Shown: positions 32,393 to 39,563 of the stretch, one piece after another | Layout of the letters: each line of letters opens with the position of its first letter | Position numbering within the stretch: position 1 is the stretch's first letter | NCBI GenBank assembly: GCA_946222995.1 | Contig: CAMIOS010000019.1 | Span: forward strand, 1 to 41,972 | Length of the DNA: 41,972 nucleotides | Source: an uncultured Enhydrobacter sp. | GTDB taxonomy: Bacteria; Pseudomonadota; Gammaproteobacteria; Pseudomonadales; Moraxellaceae | Reading direction: 5' to 3' | Translations under genes and position numbers: made by a program | Notes under the pieces: model-generated | Told to the model about the DNA's origin: nothing | Seen by the model: the letters and a program-made list of their open reading frames with translations, nothing else | Databases searched by the model: none

Positions 32393-34141
32393 ATGGACAC
32401 CGCCACTTTAGACTACCTAAGAAACTTGTCAGAGCAACTACAGACCGCAAAACACGGTCAAAAAACGCCACTCATTGACAAAGCGGCGGTATTCCTCAAC
32501 TGCTCAAACAAACAAGTTTATGAAATGCTCAAACAAGCAGGACTCCAAAAAACAGTCCGCAAGCCCCGAGCCGACAAAGGCAAAAGCCTGATTACCAAAG
32601 AACAAGCCGAGCTTATTGGGGGCATGATACTAGTCGCCACCCGTGCCAATGGCAAACGTATTCTGAGCGTAAAGGATGCCACCGAAATCTTACGAGCCGA
32701 CGGCAAACTGCCCGACGTGGACACCACCACCATACTTCGGGCATTACGGGCATACCACTGCCACCCCGACCAACTCGCCACACCCACGGCTCACACCCAG
32801 CAACGTAGCCTACACCCCAACCACGTTTGGCAAATCGACGCTTCCGTGTGCGTGCTGTTTTACCTGCCAAAAGGCGGACTGGCAGTGATGGAAGAAAAAG
32901 AATTTTACAAAAACAAACCGCAAAACATCAAGCGGATTGAAAACGACCGTGTCATTCGCTATGTCATCACCGACCACTATAGCGGGGCGATTTACCTTGA
33001 GTACGTCACAGGGGCAGAGTCGAGCGAAAATTTAACACACGTCTTTATCAACGCCATCCAAAAACGTGAAGCCAACGACCCACTGCACGGCGTGCCGACC
33101 ATTCTAGGCATGGACAAAGGCTCTGCCAATATGAGCGGATTATTTCTTAACTTACTTGAGCGACTACAGGTTACCCCAATCGTCCACGCCACAGGCAACA
33201 GCCGTGCCAAAGGCTCAGTCGAAAAAGCCCAAGACATCGTCGAAACCAAATTTGAAAGCCGCTTAACCTTTTTAAAAGTCAAATCAATCGAGGAATTAAA
33301 TAGCTATGCAACCAAATGGCGTACCCATTTTAACGCCAACGCCATCCATAGCCGACATAATCATACCCGCAATCGGATTTGGGGCAGTATCACCCGTGAC
33401 CAGTTACGCCTTGCCCCAGCGGTTGAAATATGCCGTGAACTAGTCACCACCAAGCCAAAACTTATGAAAGTGCGTGGCGATTTGACTGTCACCCATACCA
33501 TCAAAGGCTATGGCAACCAAAGCTACGACTTGACCCATATCCCACAGATTTACCCACGGGCAGAGGTCGAGATTGTCGTCAATCCCTATCGAGTACCCGA
33601 TATTGACGTGTGTTTTTCAGGGCAAGTTTACACCGTCAGCCCTGTCACAGTCGATAACGCAGGCTTTGCATTAACCGCTCCTGTCATTGGCGAAGACATG
33701 ATTGCCAAGCCCGACAGCATGGCAGATACCAACCGTAAAGCCATGATGAAACAAGCCTACAACGCCGACACCGAAGCAGCAGTGGACAAAGCCCGCAAAG
33801 CCAAACAAGCCGCCTATGACGGTGTGGTCAATGCGATGGCAGATGTTGATAACAGCCACGCCGAGGGCAACGTCCCAATGATTATCGCCCGAGCGGGAAC
33901 AACCATTGATACATCCGCCCACGTCGCTAATCGAATAAATAGCCGTGAGGTCAAACCTTTGACCCATGTTGATGCCGCCATGCAAATTCGTGGCATTCTA
34001 GGCGATGGGTGGAAAACAGAATACTTTGCAGAACTTCAAGCCCAATACCCCAATGGCGTACCCGTCAGCGACATCGACAAAATCATCGACCGCATTCGTG
34101 ATGACAAACCCGTCAATTACCTCAAAGTGGTGAACCAATGA
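32393..34141 (+). CDS. DDE transposase (BcepMu TnpA / MuA counterpart)
   Basis: A 582-residue rve-type transposase that integrates and replicates the phage. The N-terminal HTH region (about 30-130) includes SNKQVYEMLKQAGL and DATEILRADG. The catalytic core has D149 (WQIDASVC), D241 (LGMDKGSA) and E277 (AKGSVEKAQ). The C-terminal beta-barrel is about 360-440, with a Lys/Ala-rich tail after 470. WQIDASVCVLFYLPKGGLAVMEEKEFYKNKPQNIKRIE resembles the BcepMu type, more distant from MuA. It overlaps the next gene by ATGA. Confidence 0.93.
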   Translation: MDTATLDYLRNLSEQLQTAKHGQKTPLIDKAAVFLNCSNKQVYEMLKQAGLQKTVRKPRADKGKSLITKEQAELIGGMILVATRANGKRILSVKDATEILRADGKLPDVDTTTILRALRAYHCHPDQLATPTAHTQQRSLHPNHVWQIDASVCVLFYLPKGGLAVMEEKEFYKNKPQNIKRIENDRVIRYVITDHYSGAIYLEYVTGAESSENLTHVFINAIQKREANDPLHGVPTILGMDKGSANMSGLFLNLLERLQVTPIVHATGNSRAKGSVEKAQDIVETKFESRLTFLKVKSIEELNSYATKWRTHFNANAIHSRHNHTRNRIWGSITRDQLRLAPAVEICRELVTTKPKLMKVRGDLTVTHTIKGYGNQSYDLTHIPQIYPRAEVEIVVNPYRVPDIDVCFSGQVYTVSPVTVDNAGFALTAPVIGEDMIAKPDSMADTNRKAMMKQAYNADTEAAVDKARKAKQAAYDGVVNAMADVDNSHAEGNVPMIIARAGTTIDTSAHVANRINSREVKPLTHVDAAMQIRGILGDGWKTEYFAELQAQYPNGVPVSDIDKIIDRIRDDKPVNYLKVVNQ

Positions 34142-35286
34142 ACCTAAAACACTTACTCGAACAGCATCACATCAGCCAACGCCAATTCGCTGAAAAAATG
34201 GGCATCAGTACCTCAGCGGTAAATAATTTTATCAATCAAGGTACTTATCCAAAACGGATAAGCCAAGCCGATTTTGATAACAAGGTGAATCAAACCTTAA
34301 CCGCCTTGGGCTTATTTGAACTATACCAACCCACCCAACCCACAACTGAAAACCAACCTAAAAACCAAAGCAACAAATCGGAGGACGACTTAATGCTACT
34401 ACGCAAACAAACCCTATCCCAACCTGCCAAAAAGCAATTTGGACTATTCACCAATCCCTTCACCTCAGATATTCGCTCAGCTGAGGAACTTTACCAATCC
34501 ACCGACACTAGCTACGTGCGTGCCGCCATGCTACAGACCGCCAAACACGGCGGATTTATCGCCGTCACAGGTGAAAGCGGGGCAGGCAAAACCACCTTAA
34601 AGCGTGACCTGATTGACCGTTTGAAACGAGAAAACCAGTCGATTATCGTCATTGAACCGTATGTTTTAGCTGCTGAAGACAACGACATCAAAGGCAAAAC
34701 ATTGAAAGCTGCCCACATTGCCGAAGCGATTTTGCACGCCTTAGCCCCCTTAGAAAATGCCAAACGCTCACCCGAAGCCCGCTTTCGCCAAGTGCATAAC
34801 GTCCTTAAAGAGTCGCATAAAGCAGGCAACAGCCACGTGCTTTTGATTGAAGAAGCCCACAGCCTACCGATTCCAACCTTAAAGCATCTCAAACGCTTTT
34901 TTGAGTTAGAAGACGGCTATGACAAACTGCTCGGCATTATCTTAATCGGACAAAACGAACTGGCGTTAAAGCTATCGGAGCAAAACCCCGCCATTCGTGA
35001 AGTCGTGCAACGCTGTGAAATCGTCACCTTAGAACCAATTGCCCCAAGTGAACTAGGCGCGTATCTAGCAAAACGCTTGGGTAAACAAGCCAACCTAAAA
35101 ACCATCATTGACGACAGTGGCATCAATGCCATCGCCAGCCGTTTGGTGCGGACTGACAACAAAGGCAAAGCCATACAAAGCCTGTTATATCCGCTTGCCG
35201 TGGGCAACCTTTTAACAGGAGCAATGAACATGGCAGCCGAATTGGGCGTACCCGTCGTCAATGCTGACATTATTAATAACGTTTAA
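34138..35286 (+). CDS. Transposition target ATPase (TnpB / MuB counterpart)
   Basis: A 382-residue AAA+ ATPase. It has an N-terminal HTH (HISQRQFAEKMGISTSAVNNFIN, 11-33), a Gln/Asn linker (about 65-85), Walker A GESGAGKT (145-152), Walker B LLIEEAH (235-241) and a sensor region ILIGQNELALKL. It should bind target DNA, activate the transposase and give transposition immunity. Translationally coupled to the transposase. Confidence 0.92.
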   Translation: MNLKHLLEQHHISQRQFAEKMGISTSAVNNFINQGTYPKRISQADFDNKVNQTLTALGLFELYQPTQPTTENQPKNQSNKSEDDLMLLRKQTLSQPAKKQFGLFTNPFTSDIRSAEELYQSTDTSYVRAAMLQTAKHGGFIAVTGESGAGKTTLKRDLIDRLKRENQSIIVIEPYVLAAEDNDIKGKTLKAAHIAEAILHALAPLENAKRSPEARFRQVHNVLKESHKAGNSHVLLIEEAHSLPIPTLKHLKRFFELEDGYDKLLGIILIGQNELALKLSEQNPAIREVVQRCEIVTLEPIAPSELGAYLAKRLGKQANLKTIIDDSGINAIASRLVRTDNKGKAIQSLLYPLAVGNLLTGAMNMAAELGVPVVNADIINNV

Positions 35287-35296
35287 AGGTGTAAGC

Positions 35297-35785
35297 ATGA
35301 AAACAAAATGCCCCAACTGCGGTGCGACCCACTCCCTTGACAGCTTACTTATGGCAAACAAAGGCGGGGAAGCCTTTTTACAAGCCTTTGACGTACCGCC
35401 CGAGCTTAAAACGCCCTTGATTCAATACCTTGGCTTATTTCGCTCGGCAGGTCGTGACCTTAGTTTTGACCGTGTTGCCAAGTTGCTAGCCGAGCTTAAC
35501 CCCGTCATCAAAGCAGGCAAAGTCACCTTTGACCGTCAAACCTTTGACACGCCCATCCCTGCATGGAGTTGGGCGATAGAACAGGCGATTAAGGCACGCA
35601 AAGACGCACCCGCCAAGACGACAAACGCAAACCCTGCATATGGCGAAACTATCATGTTAAATGGGCTAAGAAAACCGTTATTTAATGGCAAAACCGCTCA
35701 AGAGACATGGGATATCGTCAATCAAGCCCATGAAGGTATGGAAAGCTTGGACGAAACTTACGAACGTATCAAACACCAATATTAA
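35297..35785 (+). CDS. Early phage protein with N-terminal zinc knuckle
   Basis: A 162-residue protein starting MKTKCPNCGATHSLDSLL, with one CPNCG pair. A conserved middle follows (FDVPPELKTPLIQYLGLFRSAGRDLSFDRVAKLLAEL) and a helical end (WDIVNQAHEGMESLDETYERIK). Proteins of this type follow the transposase ATPase gene in BcepMu-like phages. Function is unknown. Start at 35297 is preceded by AAAGGTG. Confidence 0.75.
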   Translation: MKTKCPNCGATHSLDSLLMANKGGEAFLQAFDVPPELKTPLIQYLGLFRSAGRDLSFDRVAKLLAELNPVIKAGKVTFDRQTFDTPIPAWSWAIEQAIKARKDAPAKTTNANPAYGETIMLNGLRKPLFNGKTAQETWDIVNQAHEGMESLDETYERIKHQY

Positions 35786-35788
35786 CTC

Positions 35789-35818
35789 GTAGGGTGGGTT
35801 AGCGAAGCGTTACCCACC
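35789..35818. repeat. GTAGGGTGGGTTAGCG palindromic repeat, copy 2
   Basis: GTAGGGTGGGTTAGCG and the inverted arm CGTTACCCACC. It lies 4 nt after the stop of the previous gene. Confidence 0.85.
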
Positions 35819-35845
35819 AAACTCAAACCAAACAGGAGTAATTCA

Positions 35846-36103
35846 ATGGCAAGCACCATAAGAACAAAAACAGGCAATGCAGAAGAACTATCAAAAACCC
35901 GCATGATTATCGCACTCGATATGCTTTTAAAGGCAGTTTATGACTTACCTGATATCGAAAAACGATTGATGAAGGCTAAACAGCAAGTGTTATTCCATCA
36001 AATCAATCTATCATTGCAAACCCATGAAATAATTGACCAAGCCTACACATCTTTATTGGCTCAATTACCCATTTTAAGACAACAGGAGAACCAGCATGGC
36101 TAA
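35846..36103 (+). CDS. Small hypothetical early protein
   Basis: An 85-residue helical protein (MIIALDMLLKAVYDLPDIEKRLMKAKQQ). No family recognised. Ribosome site AGGAGT 7 nt upstream. It overlaps the Gam gene by 8 nt, indicating coupled expression. Confidence 0.7.
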   Translation: MASTIRTKTGNAEELSKTRMIIALDMLLKAVYDLPDIEKRLMKAKQQVLFHQINLSLQTHEIIDQAYTSLLAQLPILRQQENQHG

Positions 36104-36611
36104 AACCACCAAAATCAAAACCGTCGCCAGCGTACTTGCTTGCCAAAGCAAAGACCAAGTCATGGACTTTATCCGCCAAATCGGTGACAAACAGCGAGAA
36201 ATCGTGCGTATCGAAACCCGCATGAATGACAAAATCGCCGAAATCACCGACAGCCACAAAGGCGACATCACCCGCATCAAGCTAGAAATCGAAAGCATGA
36301 CCACCGCCGTACAAACATGGTGCGAAGCCAACCGTGATGCCTTACTCAAAAAAGGCTTAAAAACCGCCAATTTGATTACAGGCGAAGTCTCATGGCGGTT
36401 TAATCCCCCAAGTGTCAGCCTACGCAAAATTGATGACGTACTCGCCAATCTTAAAGAAAAAGGCTTGACCCGCTTTATCCGCATCAAAGAAGAAATCAAC
36501 AAAGAAGCCATTCTAGCCGAGCCACTAGCCGTGGCAGACGTGGCAGGTATCAGCATCAAAAGCGGCAACGAATACTTTGAAATCAAACCCTTTGAAGTAG
36601 ACGTGAAATAA
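36096..36611 (+). CDS. gam: Host-nuclease inhibitor Gam (Mu Gam-like)
   Basis: A 171-residue Mu Gam-type protein that binds DNA ends and protects them from host exonucleases. It has the long helix with KDQVMDFIRQIGDKQREIVRIETRMNDKIAEITD, the conserved LKTANLITGEVSWRFNPPSVSLRKIDDVLANLKEKGLTRFIRIKEEINKEAIL, and the C-terminal VADVAGISIKSGNEYFEIKPFE. Length equals Mu Gam (174). Start has AGGAGA upstream. Confidence 0.93.
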   Translation: MAKTTKIKTVASVLACQSKDQVMDFIRQIGDKQREIVRIETRMNDKIAEITDSHKGDITRIKLEIESMTTAVQTWCEANRDALLKKGLKTANLITGEVSWRFNPPSVSLRKIDDVLANLKEKGLTRFIRIKEEINKEAILAEPLAVADVAGISIKSGNEYFEIKPFEVDVK

Positions 36612-36671
36612 TACAAAACCGCCGTCAGTCGGTCACTGACGAATCCAAAACCTAACGAAAGGAAAAATAGT

Positions 36672-36944
36672 ATGAACAAATCAGACCTAATCGCCAAAAT
36701 CGCCACCGATGCAGGCTTAACCAAAACTCAAGCCACCGCCGCCATGCAAGCGGTCGAAGTTGGCATTACCGAAGCCCTTGCCAACGGCGAAGAAGTCACC
36801 CTTATCGGCTTTGGCACATTCAAAGTGACTGAGCGTAAAGCCAAAACAGGACGCAACCCAAAAACAGGCGAAGCGATTCAAATCCCTGCCAAAAAAGTCG
36901 CTACATTTAAAGCAGGCAAACCCCTCAAAGATGCTGTTAAATAA
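36672..36944 (+). CDS. HU-family DNA-binding protein
   Basis: A 90-residue HU/IHF-type protein: MNKSDLIAKIATDAGLTKTQATAAMQAVEVGITEALANGEEVTLIGFGTFKVTERKAKTGRNPKTGEAIQIPAKKVATFKAGKPLKDAVK. The DNA-arm signature GRNPKTGEAIQIPA is complete. A phage copy beside Gam may help build the transpososome in place of, or in addition to, host HU. Confidence 0.95.
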   Translation: MNKSDLIAKIATDAGLTKTQATAAMQAVEVGITEALANGEEVTLIGFGTFKVTERKAKTGRNPKTGEAIQIPAKKVATFKAGKPLKDAVK

Positions 36945-36947
36945 CCC

Positions 36948-36968
36948 GTAAGGTGCGTTTAACGCACC
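36948..36968. repeat. GTAAGGTGCGTT palindromic repeat
   Basis: GTAAGGTGCGTT and AACGCACC arms, 3 nt after the HU stop. It is similar in build to the GTAGGG repeats but a distinct sequence. Confidence 0.7.
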
Positions 36969-37039
36969 AATCACGATAGAAAAAAGGTGGGAAATGCTTG
37001 CATAACCCACCCTTTTTAAACCAACAAAAGGAAACTACC

Positions 37040-37324
37040 ATGCAAAACATTCAAATTATTGACGGTGTTGTTACCATCGATGGTGTCATTTACCAACCCA
37101 TTTACCATGACCCAACCGTCAAAACCATCGGCGAACTTATCAAAAAAGTACGCGAAAGCAAAAACTTAAGCACCGCAAAACTGGCTGAAAAATCAGGCTG
37201 CACCAAACAACACATCAGCAAAATTGAACAAAACAAACATGGCTTAACCCTCAAAGTCGCCAAACGCATCAGCAACACCCTAGGCATCGACATCCGCCAA
37301 CTTGCCCTTCTTATCAACGAATAG
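37040..37324 (+). CDS. Xre-family HTH regulator
   Basis: A 95-residue protein with a complete Xre-type HTH (about 30-90): KTIGELIKKVRESKNLSTAKLAEKSGCTKQHISKIEQNKHGLTLKVAKRISNTLGIDIRQLALLI. The N-terminal 25 residues form a short strand pair. The start at 37040 has AAAGGAA 7 nt upstream. It is a second, non-repressor-type regulator in the early arm and may tune the early-to-middle switch. Confidence 0.82.
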   Translation: MQNIQIIDGVVTIDGVIYQPIYHDPTVKTIGELIKKVRESKNLSTAKLAEKSGCTKQHISKIEQNKHGLTLKVAKRISNTLGIDIRQLALLINE

Positions 37325-37334
37325 AACAACCACC

Positions 37335-37964
37335 ATGTCAAAACTAACCACAACAAACTTAACCCCTGCTAAAAACCACAAAGGCAAACTTATCCAGCTT
37401 ATCCACATCGCCAAATCCCAACTGCACCTAGACGACGACACCTACCGAGCCATGCTCACCGCCCAAACAGACAAAAACAGCACCAAAAACATGACCCTCA
37501 CCGAACTTCGCACCGTTTTTGAACACCTCAAAACCGCGGGCTTTAAAACCACCCCCGCCAAAGCCACCAACCTCAAACGAGAAACTAGTATGGCAAATGA
37601 CGACCAATCAAAACTTATCCGTCACCTTTGGTTATCCTTACATGGACTTGGCGAAATCAAAAACCCCAGCGAACAAGCCCTCGCCAAATACATCGAACGC
37701 CAAACAGGCGTATCAGCCCTACAATGGCTCACCATGACCCAAGCCAGCATAGTAATAGAATCACTAAAAAAATGGGAACTACGTATCCTAAAGCCCCGTG
37801 CAACAGCCTTTCTAACCGCCATCAATGAACAACGCATCAATAGATTCTTATTCACCCCCGAACTACTAGACTGGGTACACCAACTCGCCAAAGGCAAATA
37901 CACCCCCATCGATACCGACAACTACACCACCTTTACCCAAGCCTACCAAAAACTGCAAGCCTAG
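37335..37964 (+). CDS. gemA: GemA-like protein (Mu gp16, DUF1018)
   Basis: A 209-residue protein of the gp16/DUF1018 family, related to Mu GemA, which affects host gene expression and DNA topology. Features are KLIQLIHIAKSQLHLDDDTYRAMLTAQT, DDQSKLIRHLWLSLHGLGEIKNPSEQALAKYIERQTGVSALQWLTMTQASIVIESLKKW. The chosen ATG (37335) precedes MSKLTT. A strong terminator follows, so the first early transcript ends here. Confidence 0.85.
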   Translation: MSKLTTTNLTPAKNHKGKLIQLIHIAKSQLHLDDDTYRAMLTAQTDKNSTKNMTLTELRTVFEHLKTAGFKTTPAKATNLKRETSMANDDQSKLIRHLWLSLHGLGEIKNPSEQALAKYIERQTGVSALQWLTMTQASIVIESLKKWELRILKPRATAFLTAINEQRINRFLFTPELLDWVHQLAKGKYTPIDTDNYTTFTQAYQKLQA

Positions 37965-37989
37965 CCAACCAAACACCCCCCAACCACAC

Positions 37990-38013
37990 GCCCTAGCATC
38001 GACTAGGGCTTTT
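37990..38013 (+). terminator. Terminator after gemA
   Basis: GCCCTAG / CTAGGGC stem with a CATCGA loop and TTTTT. It separates gemA from mor, so mor probably has its own promoter in 38014-38110. Confidence 0.9.
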
Positions 38014-38123
38014 TCAACAAAAACGAAATAAACTCGCTTTTATCCCTCCCAAATCCGCTAATTACCTATTATTACCCCGAATACAAACGCTAAAATACCC
38101 CAAACACCTTTTGAGGAATAACC

Positions 38124-38489
38124 ATGACCCAACCACCCAATCGACCGAACCGCAACCAAGGCAAACACAGCCAACTTGGCAACGCCTTACTTACCGAAGT
38201 CAACCAAATCGCCATCGACAGCCTACTGAGCCACAACATTGACCCAAGTATCGCCGACCAAATCGCCAACCACCTACGCAACAGTATCGCAAACTTATGG
38301 GGTGGACAGATTATCTACATCCCAAAAGACATACAAGCCAAACTATCCGACCGTGACACCCAAATCTACACCGAATTCAACGGCAAAAACCACAGCGAAC
38401 TTGCCAGCAAATACAACCTCACCATCGCCCGCATTTACGAAATCATCAAAACCATCCGCAAAAATAAACAGCCCGACTTGTTTGACTAA
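38124..38489 (+). CDS. mor: Mor-family middle/late transcription activator
   Basis: A 121-residue Mor/C family activator. Dimerisation domain: ADQIANHLRNSIANLWGGQIIYIPKDIQ with the GGQ-YIPK motif. C-terminal HTH: DTQIYTEFNGKNHSELASKYNLTIARIYEIIKTIRKN. It should recruit RNA polymerase to the late promoters. As the only Mor/C gene visible, it probably does both the middle and the late job. Ribosome site TTGAGGAATAACC supports the start. The terminator hairpin overlaps its stop. Confidence 0.9.
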   Translation: MTQPPNRPNRNQGKHSQLGNALLTEVNQIAIDSLLSHNIDPSIADQIANHLRNSIANLWGGQIIYIPKDIQAKLSDRDTQIYTEFNGKNHSELASKYNLTIARIYEIIKTIRKNKQPDLFD

Positions 38490-38502
38490 CAAATCGGGCT
38501 GT
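38468..38502 (+). terminator. Terminator overlapping the mor stop
   Basis: ACAGCCCGA / TCGGGCTGT stem extended by inner TTGTT / AACAA pairs. The mor stop lies in the hairpin. Confidence 0.8.
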
Positions 38503-38565
38503 ACCCACGCCTATTTATACGTAAACTTTCAAGCCTATTTTCATTTCACATACTGCAACACCATT

Positions 38566-38615
38566 ACAATTTCATCCCACCAAATCCTAACCATTCCCAC
38601 ATCTTCCCACCATTT
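38566..38615 (-). repeat. Two probable right-end transposase-binding sites
   Basis: On the minus strand two copies of GGTGGG-N2-GA-N7-ATG lie in tandem, the outer one (38591-38612) about 10 nt from a possible CA terminus at 38618-38619. Flanking bases are also similar (TGGTGGGA in both). Confidence 0.55.
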
Positions 38616-38783
38616 ATCACGCCCGTCTGTTATAATTATCTAGTCTCTGTTCACCTTAGCAACAACAGCAGCTTTGAAAGAATTTTGTCAATACAAACTA
38701 ACTTTGTAGAGATGTGGTTAAAAAATTTGCAAAGTGCTCAAGGATAAAAATTTTATTGGGATATAACGTAAGAGAATAGAAGT

Positions 38784-38807
38784 TGGCGGAGACGGAGGGA
38801 TTTGAAC
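38784..38807 (-). other. tRNA 3'-end fragment, likely attachment-site scar
   Basis: On the minus strand the 24 nt start GTTCAAATCCC and end TCTCCGCCA, as in the T-arm and acceptor 3' strand of a tRNA (serine-like). The bases upstream are AT-rich and cannot fold as the rest of a tRNA, so no full gene is present. This is the usual duplicate left by an element integrated at a tRNA 3' end, with the complete tRNA expected beyond the right edge of the window. Confidence 0.7.
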
Positions 38808-39043
38808 TTTTATCGTAAATATATGATTTATATAATTATATTTAATATATAACCTATAATATACCAACCATTATACCAACGAAAAAGAGTTATTGGGGCA
38901 GATGGATTCCGCACTTTTAATTTGTATGGTTTATGTAAATTGAAAAAATACTCTGATATACACTATTTCAAAAAAGCTTATTTTGAGCTATTAAACAGAT
39001 TTGTAAAATGAATTGATTATAGCAAAATATTGAGTGGCAATGT

Positions 39044-39553
39044 TTACCGCTTTGGTAGCTTATCTAAAGCAACCCGTTTGTCACTATATTTATTATCAAC
39101 ATAACCAGAAATTGGTTGTTGCCATAGCTTTAAGTTATTAAAGCCCTGTTTTTCTAAAATAGATAAGGTGTTGTTTGTTTTGATGAATTGACTTTTGAAC
39201 TCATTAGCGTTCACAGCATTAAATGCTTTAAATAATGCCTTAGTATTTTTTAATTGACTACAGGCAATAACTAATTCATCTTCAAAATTAAGGGTTTGTT
39301 GAACGATTCCCCCTAAAAACTTTTTGCTTTGTAGAATCGCCAAGTTATTGTTAAAGCGGTCAATATTCGTAGAGGATTGAGCCACATCGGTATCATAAAC
39401 CACATACACAAGGGTATTTGGCTTAAACCGTCTTAGGTGCTTATTAACGTCTGTGTCCCACAGATTGATTTTCTGAATTTTCCCAATCACTTGTAATTGC
39501 TTGAGTAAATGCTCTTCGGTTTCACCTTCAACAAAAATAAGATAGTTTTGCAT
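39044..39553 (-). CDS. Toprim/RloB-like protein, second gene of a defence-type pair
   Basis: A 169-residue protein. The N-terminal LIFVEGETEEHLL (E9, E11-E13) and VYVVYDTDVAQS (DTD 54-56) fit a Toprim-like metal site as in RloB, AbiLii and DUF4276/DUF4435-type effectors. A LNFEDELVIACSQL segment and a basic C-terminus (KRVALDKLPKR) follow. It starts 10 nt after the ATPase stop, so they form one operon. In related pairs the ATPase senses and the Toprim protein acts as nuclease. Activity here is inferred. Confidence 0.75.
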   Translation of the reverse strand: MQNYLIFVEGETEEHLLKQLQVIGKIQKINLWDTDVNKHLRRFKPNTLVYVVYDTDVAQSSTNIDRFNNNLAILQSKKFLGGIVQQTLNFEDELVIACSQLKNTKALFKAFNAVNANEFKSQFIKTNNTLSILEKQGFNNLKLWQQPISGYVDNKYSDKRVALDKLPKR

Positions 39554-39563
39554 TGGTTAGCCC

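Larger units (their letters stand above)
3676..38620. mobile_element. BcepMu-like transposable prophage (Mu-type heads, P2-type tail)
   Basis: The element contains a DDE transposase and AAA+ partner, repressor and Ner-like switch, Gam, GemA, Mor, Mu-like head genes and a full set of P2-like contractile tail genes. Early genes run rightward to the right end and late genes run leftward from a central switch, as in BcepMu. Boundaries are approximate. The left edge is placed just outside the site at 3709 and the right edge just outside the site at 38595-38614. A 5-base match GCTTT at 3670 and 38671 flanked by TG/CA could be a target duplication, but is within chance expectation. Confidence 0.9.
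38490..39043. other. Right prophage end and island junction, non-coding
   Basis: These 554 bases hold two inward-facing putative transposase-binding sites (38566-38615), host DNA, a tRNA 3'-end fragment (38784-38807) and an AT-rich stretch of mostly A/T (38808-39043). No credible gene is seen. Confidence 0.6.

Noticed and set aside
38239..38643. Open frame overlapping mor in another frame and running past it
   Set aside because: It lacks a ribosome site, is Thr/Ser/Pro-rich as a shadow, and passes through the terminator and the right-end sites.
38784..38880. A complete tRNA gene
   Set aside because: Only the last 24 nt fit a tRNA. The bases upstream on the minus strand are AT-rich with no D-arm, anticodon arm or acceptor 5' strand.
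38894..38914. A second tRNA-like 3' end on the minus strand (…ATCCATCTGCCCCA form)
   Set aside because: The T-arm part does not match the GTTCRAATCC consensus and no arm can be folded, so it is too weak to annotate as an attachment site.
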